DNA from: Firmicutes bacterium UBA3906
Lineage (GTDB): Bacteria; Bacillota; Clostridia; Caldicoprobacterales; DTU083
NCBI GenBank assembly: GCA_002391555.1
Contig: DGFG01000114.1
Location: forward strand, 1,830-16,045
Direction of reading: 5' to 3'
DNA: 14,216 bases
The notes under the pieces are model-generated. The model was not told the origin of the DNA. It did no database searches and saw only the letters and a list, made by a program, of their open reading frames with translations. The position numbers were made by a program, and so were the translations under genes. Positions 13,986 through 14,216 of this stretch are shown here, in pieces (within the stretch, counting starts at the first letter, position 1; each line of letters begins with the position of its first letter).

Positions 13986-14216
13986 TGATATGCTCCCCTT
14001 TGAGTAGACACCTGAAATAACAAAAATCAGGACTATACAGAGGGGAGTTTTTCTATGGGAAGAAGAGGCATCAGTTATGAAAAGAAATTGGAGGCAGTAG
14101 AAAAATATCAGCGTGGAGAAGGTAGCCAGAGTAGCATAGCTCGCCAATACGGAGTTGATAGAACCAGCTTTAACCAATGGCTAGCAATCTATGAAGCTAT
14201 GGGTCCATCTGGGTTG
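13986..14216 (+). mobile_element. IS3-family insertion sequence, left end (cut by window edge)
   Basis: The probable left terminus starts with TGATATGCTCCCC at 13986 and continues with a GTAGACAC element. TG-initiated ends of this style are usual for IS3-family elements. The first transposase frame begins 69 bp inside. The right end, orfB and target duplication lie outside the window, so the exact left boundary (13984 or 13986) is uncertain. It lies between the MFS promoter region and whatever follows; no gene seen here is interrupted. Confidence 0.75.
14055..14216 (+). CDS. IS3-family transposase OrfA, N-terminal part
   Basis: The first 54 residues are visible before the window ends. They form the helix-turn-helix that binds the IS ends: SYEKKLEAVEKYQRGEGS, then QSSIARQYGVDRTSFNQWL, then YEAMGPSGL. 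This is the typical start of IS150-group OrfA proteins, which are usually 80-180 residues and precede an orfB with the DDE catalytic core, joined to it by a programmed -1 frameshift. The start is the ATG at 14055 with AGGGGAG upstream. Whether the element is intact cannot be judged. Confidence 0.85.
   Translation, partial: MGRRGISYEKKLEAVEKYQRGEGSQSSIARQYGVDRTSFNQWLAIYEAMGPSGL

Noticed and set aside
13926..14177. 83-codon minus-strand frame across the IS left end
   Set aside because: It spans the IS boundary and is antisense to the transposase; no family resemblance.

Overview
The window is moderately AT-rich DNA whose ribosome-binding sites are strong AGGAGG types, with T-box control of a tRNA synthetase. 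Its gene set (XRE regulator beside a membrane Ser/Thr kinase, VanZ protein, M23 peptidase plus bactofilin) points to a low-GC Gram-positive of the Bacillota, most likely an anaerobic Clostridia or Tissierellia lineage. I cannot name a genus. Codon use leans on AGG (Arg), CTA (Leu) and ATA (Ile), and the tetranucleotide CTAG, scarce in most bacteria, is very common here.

Layout, left to right. 1-938 (-) is the N-terminal third of leucyl-tRNA synthetase, cut by the window edge. It is preceded at about 968-1243 by a complete T-box leader with a CTC (Leu) specifier candidate and its own promoter. 1289-2539 (-) is a divergent uronate-isomerase-like amidohydrolase with a near-consensus promoter. 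2768-3805 (+) is a cytosolic GH18 glycosidase, converging on and overlapping by 16 bp a short-chain dehydrogenase (3790-4515, -). 4590-5492 (-) is arginase with an operator-like upstream region, and 5673-7427 (-) is a fused ABC exporter with a clear promoter. 7646-8116 (-) is a VanZ-family membrane protein whose 3' end runs into a degenerate 16-bp tandem repeat array.

The most interesting part is the divergent pair at 8206-10512. On the minus strand lies a one-pass membrane Ser/Thr kinase with unusual catalytic motifs and an extracytoplasmic part made of two copies of a roughly 46-residue module. On the plus strand lies a 145-residue XRE-type DNA-binding protein. The 267-bp AT-rich gap between them holds one promoter in each direction, a perfect 9+9 bp inverted repeat across the regulator's promoter and several more palindromes. 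I infer an envelope-sensing kinase with a partner transcription factor.

Next comes a two-gene cell-shape operon, an anchored LytM/M23 peptidase (10760-11770) and a bactofilin (11816-12238), closed by a strong terminator. A 12-TM MFS transporter (12401-13765, -) follows. The window ends inside an IS3-family insertion sequence whose left end is near 13986. Apart from that IS the region looks like ordinary chromosome with small transcription units. The novelty candidates are the kinase/regulator pair and several intergenic repeats.
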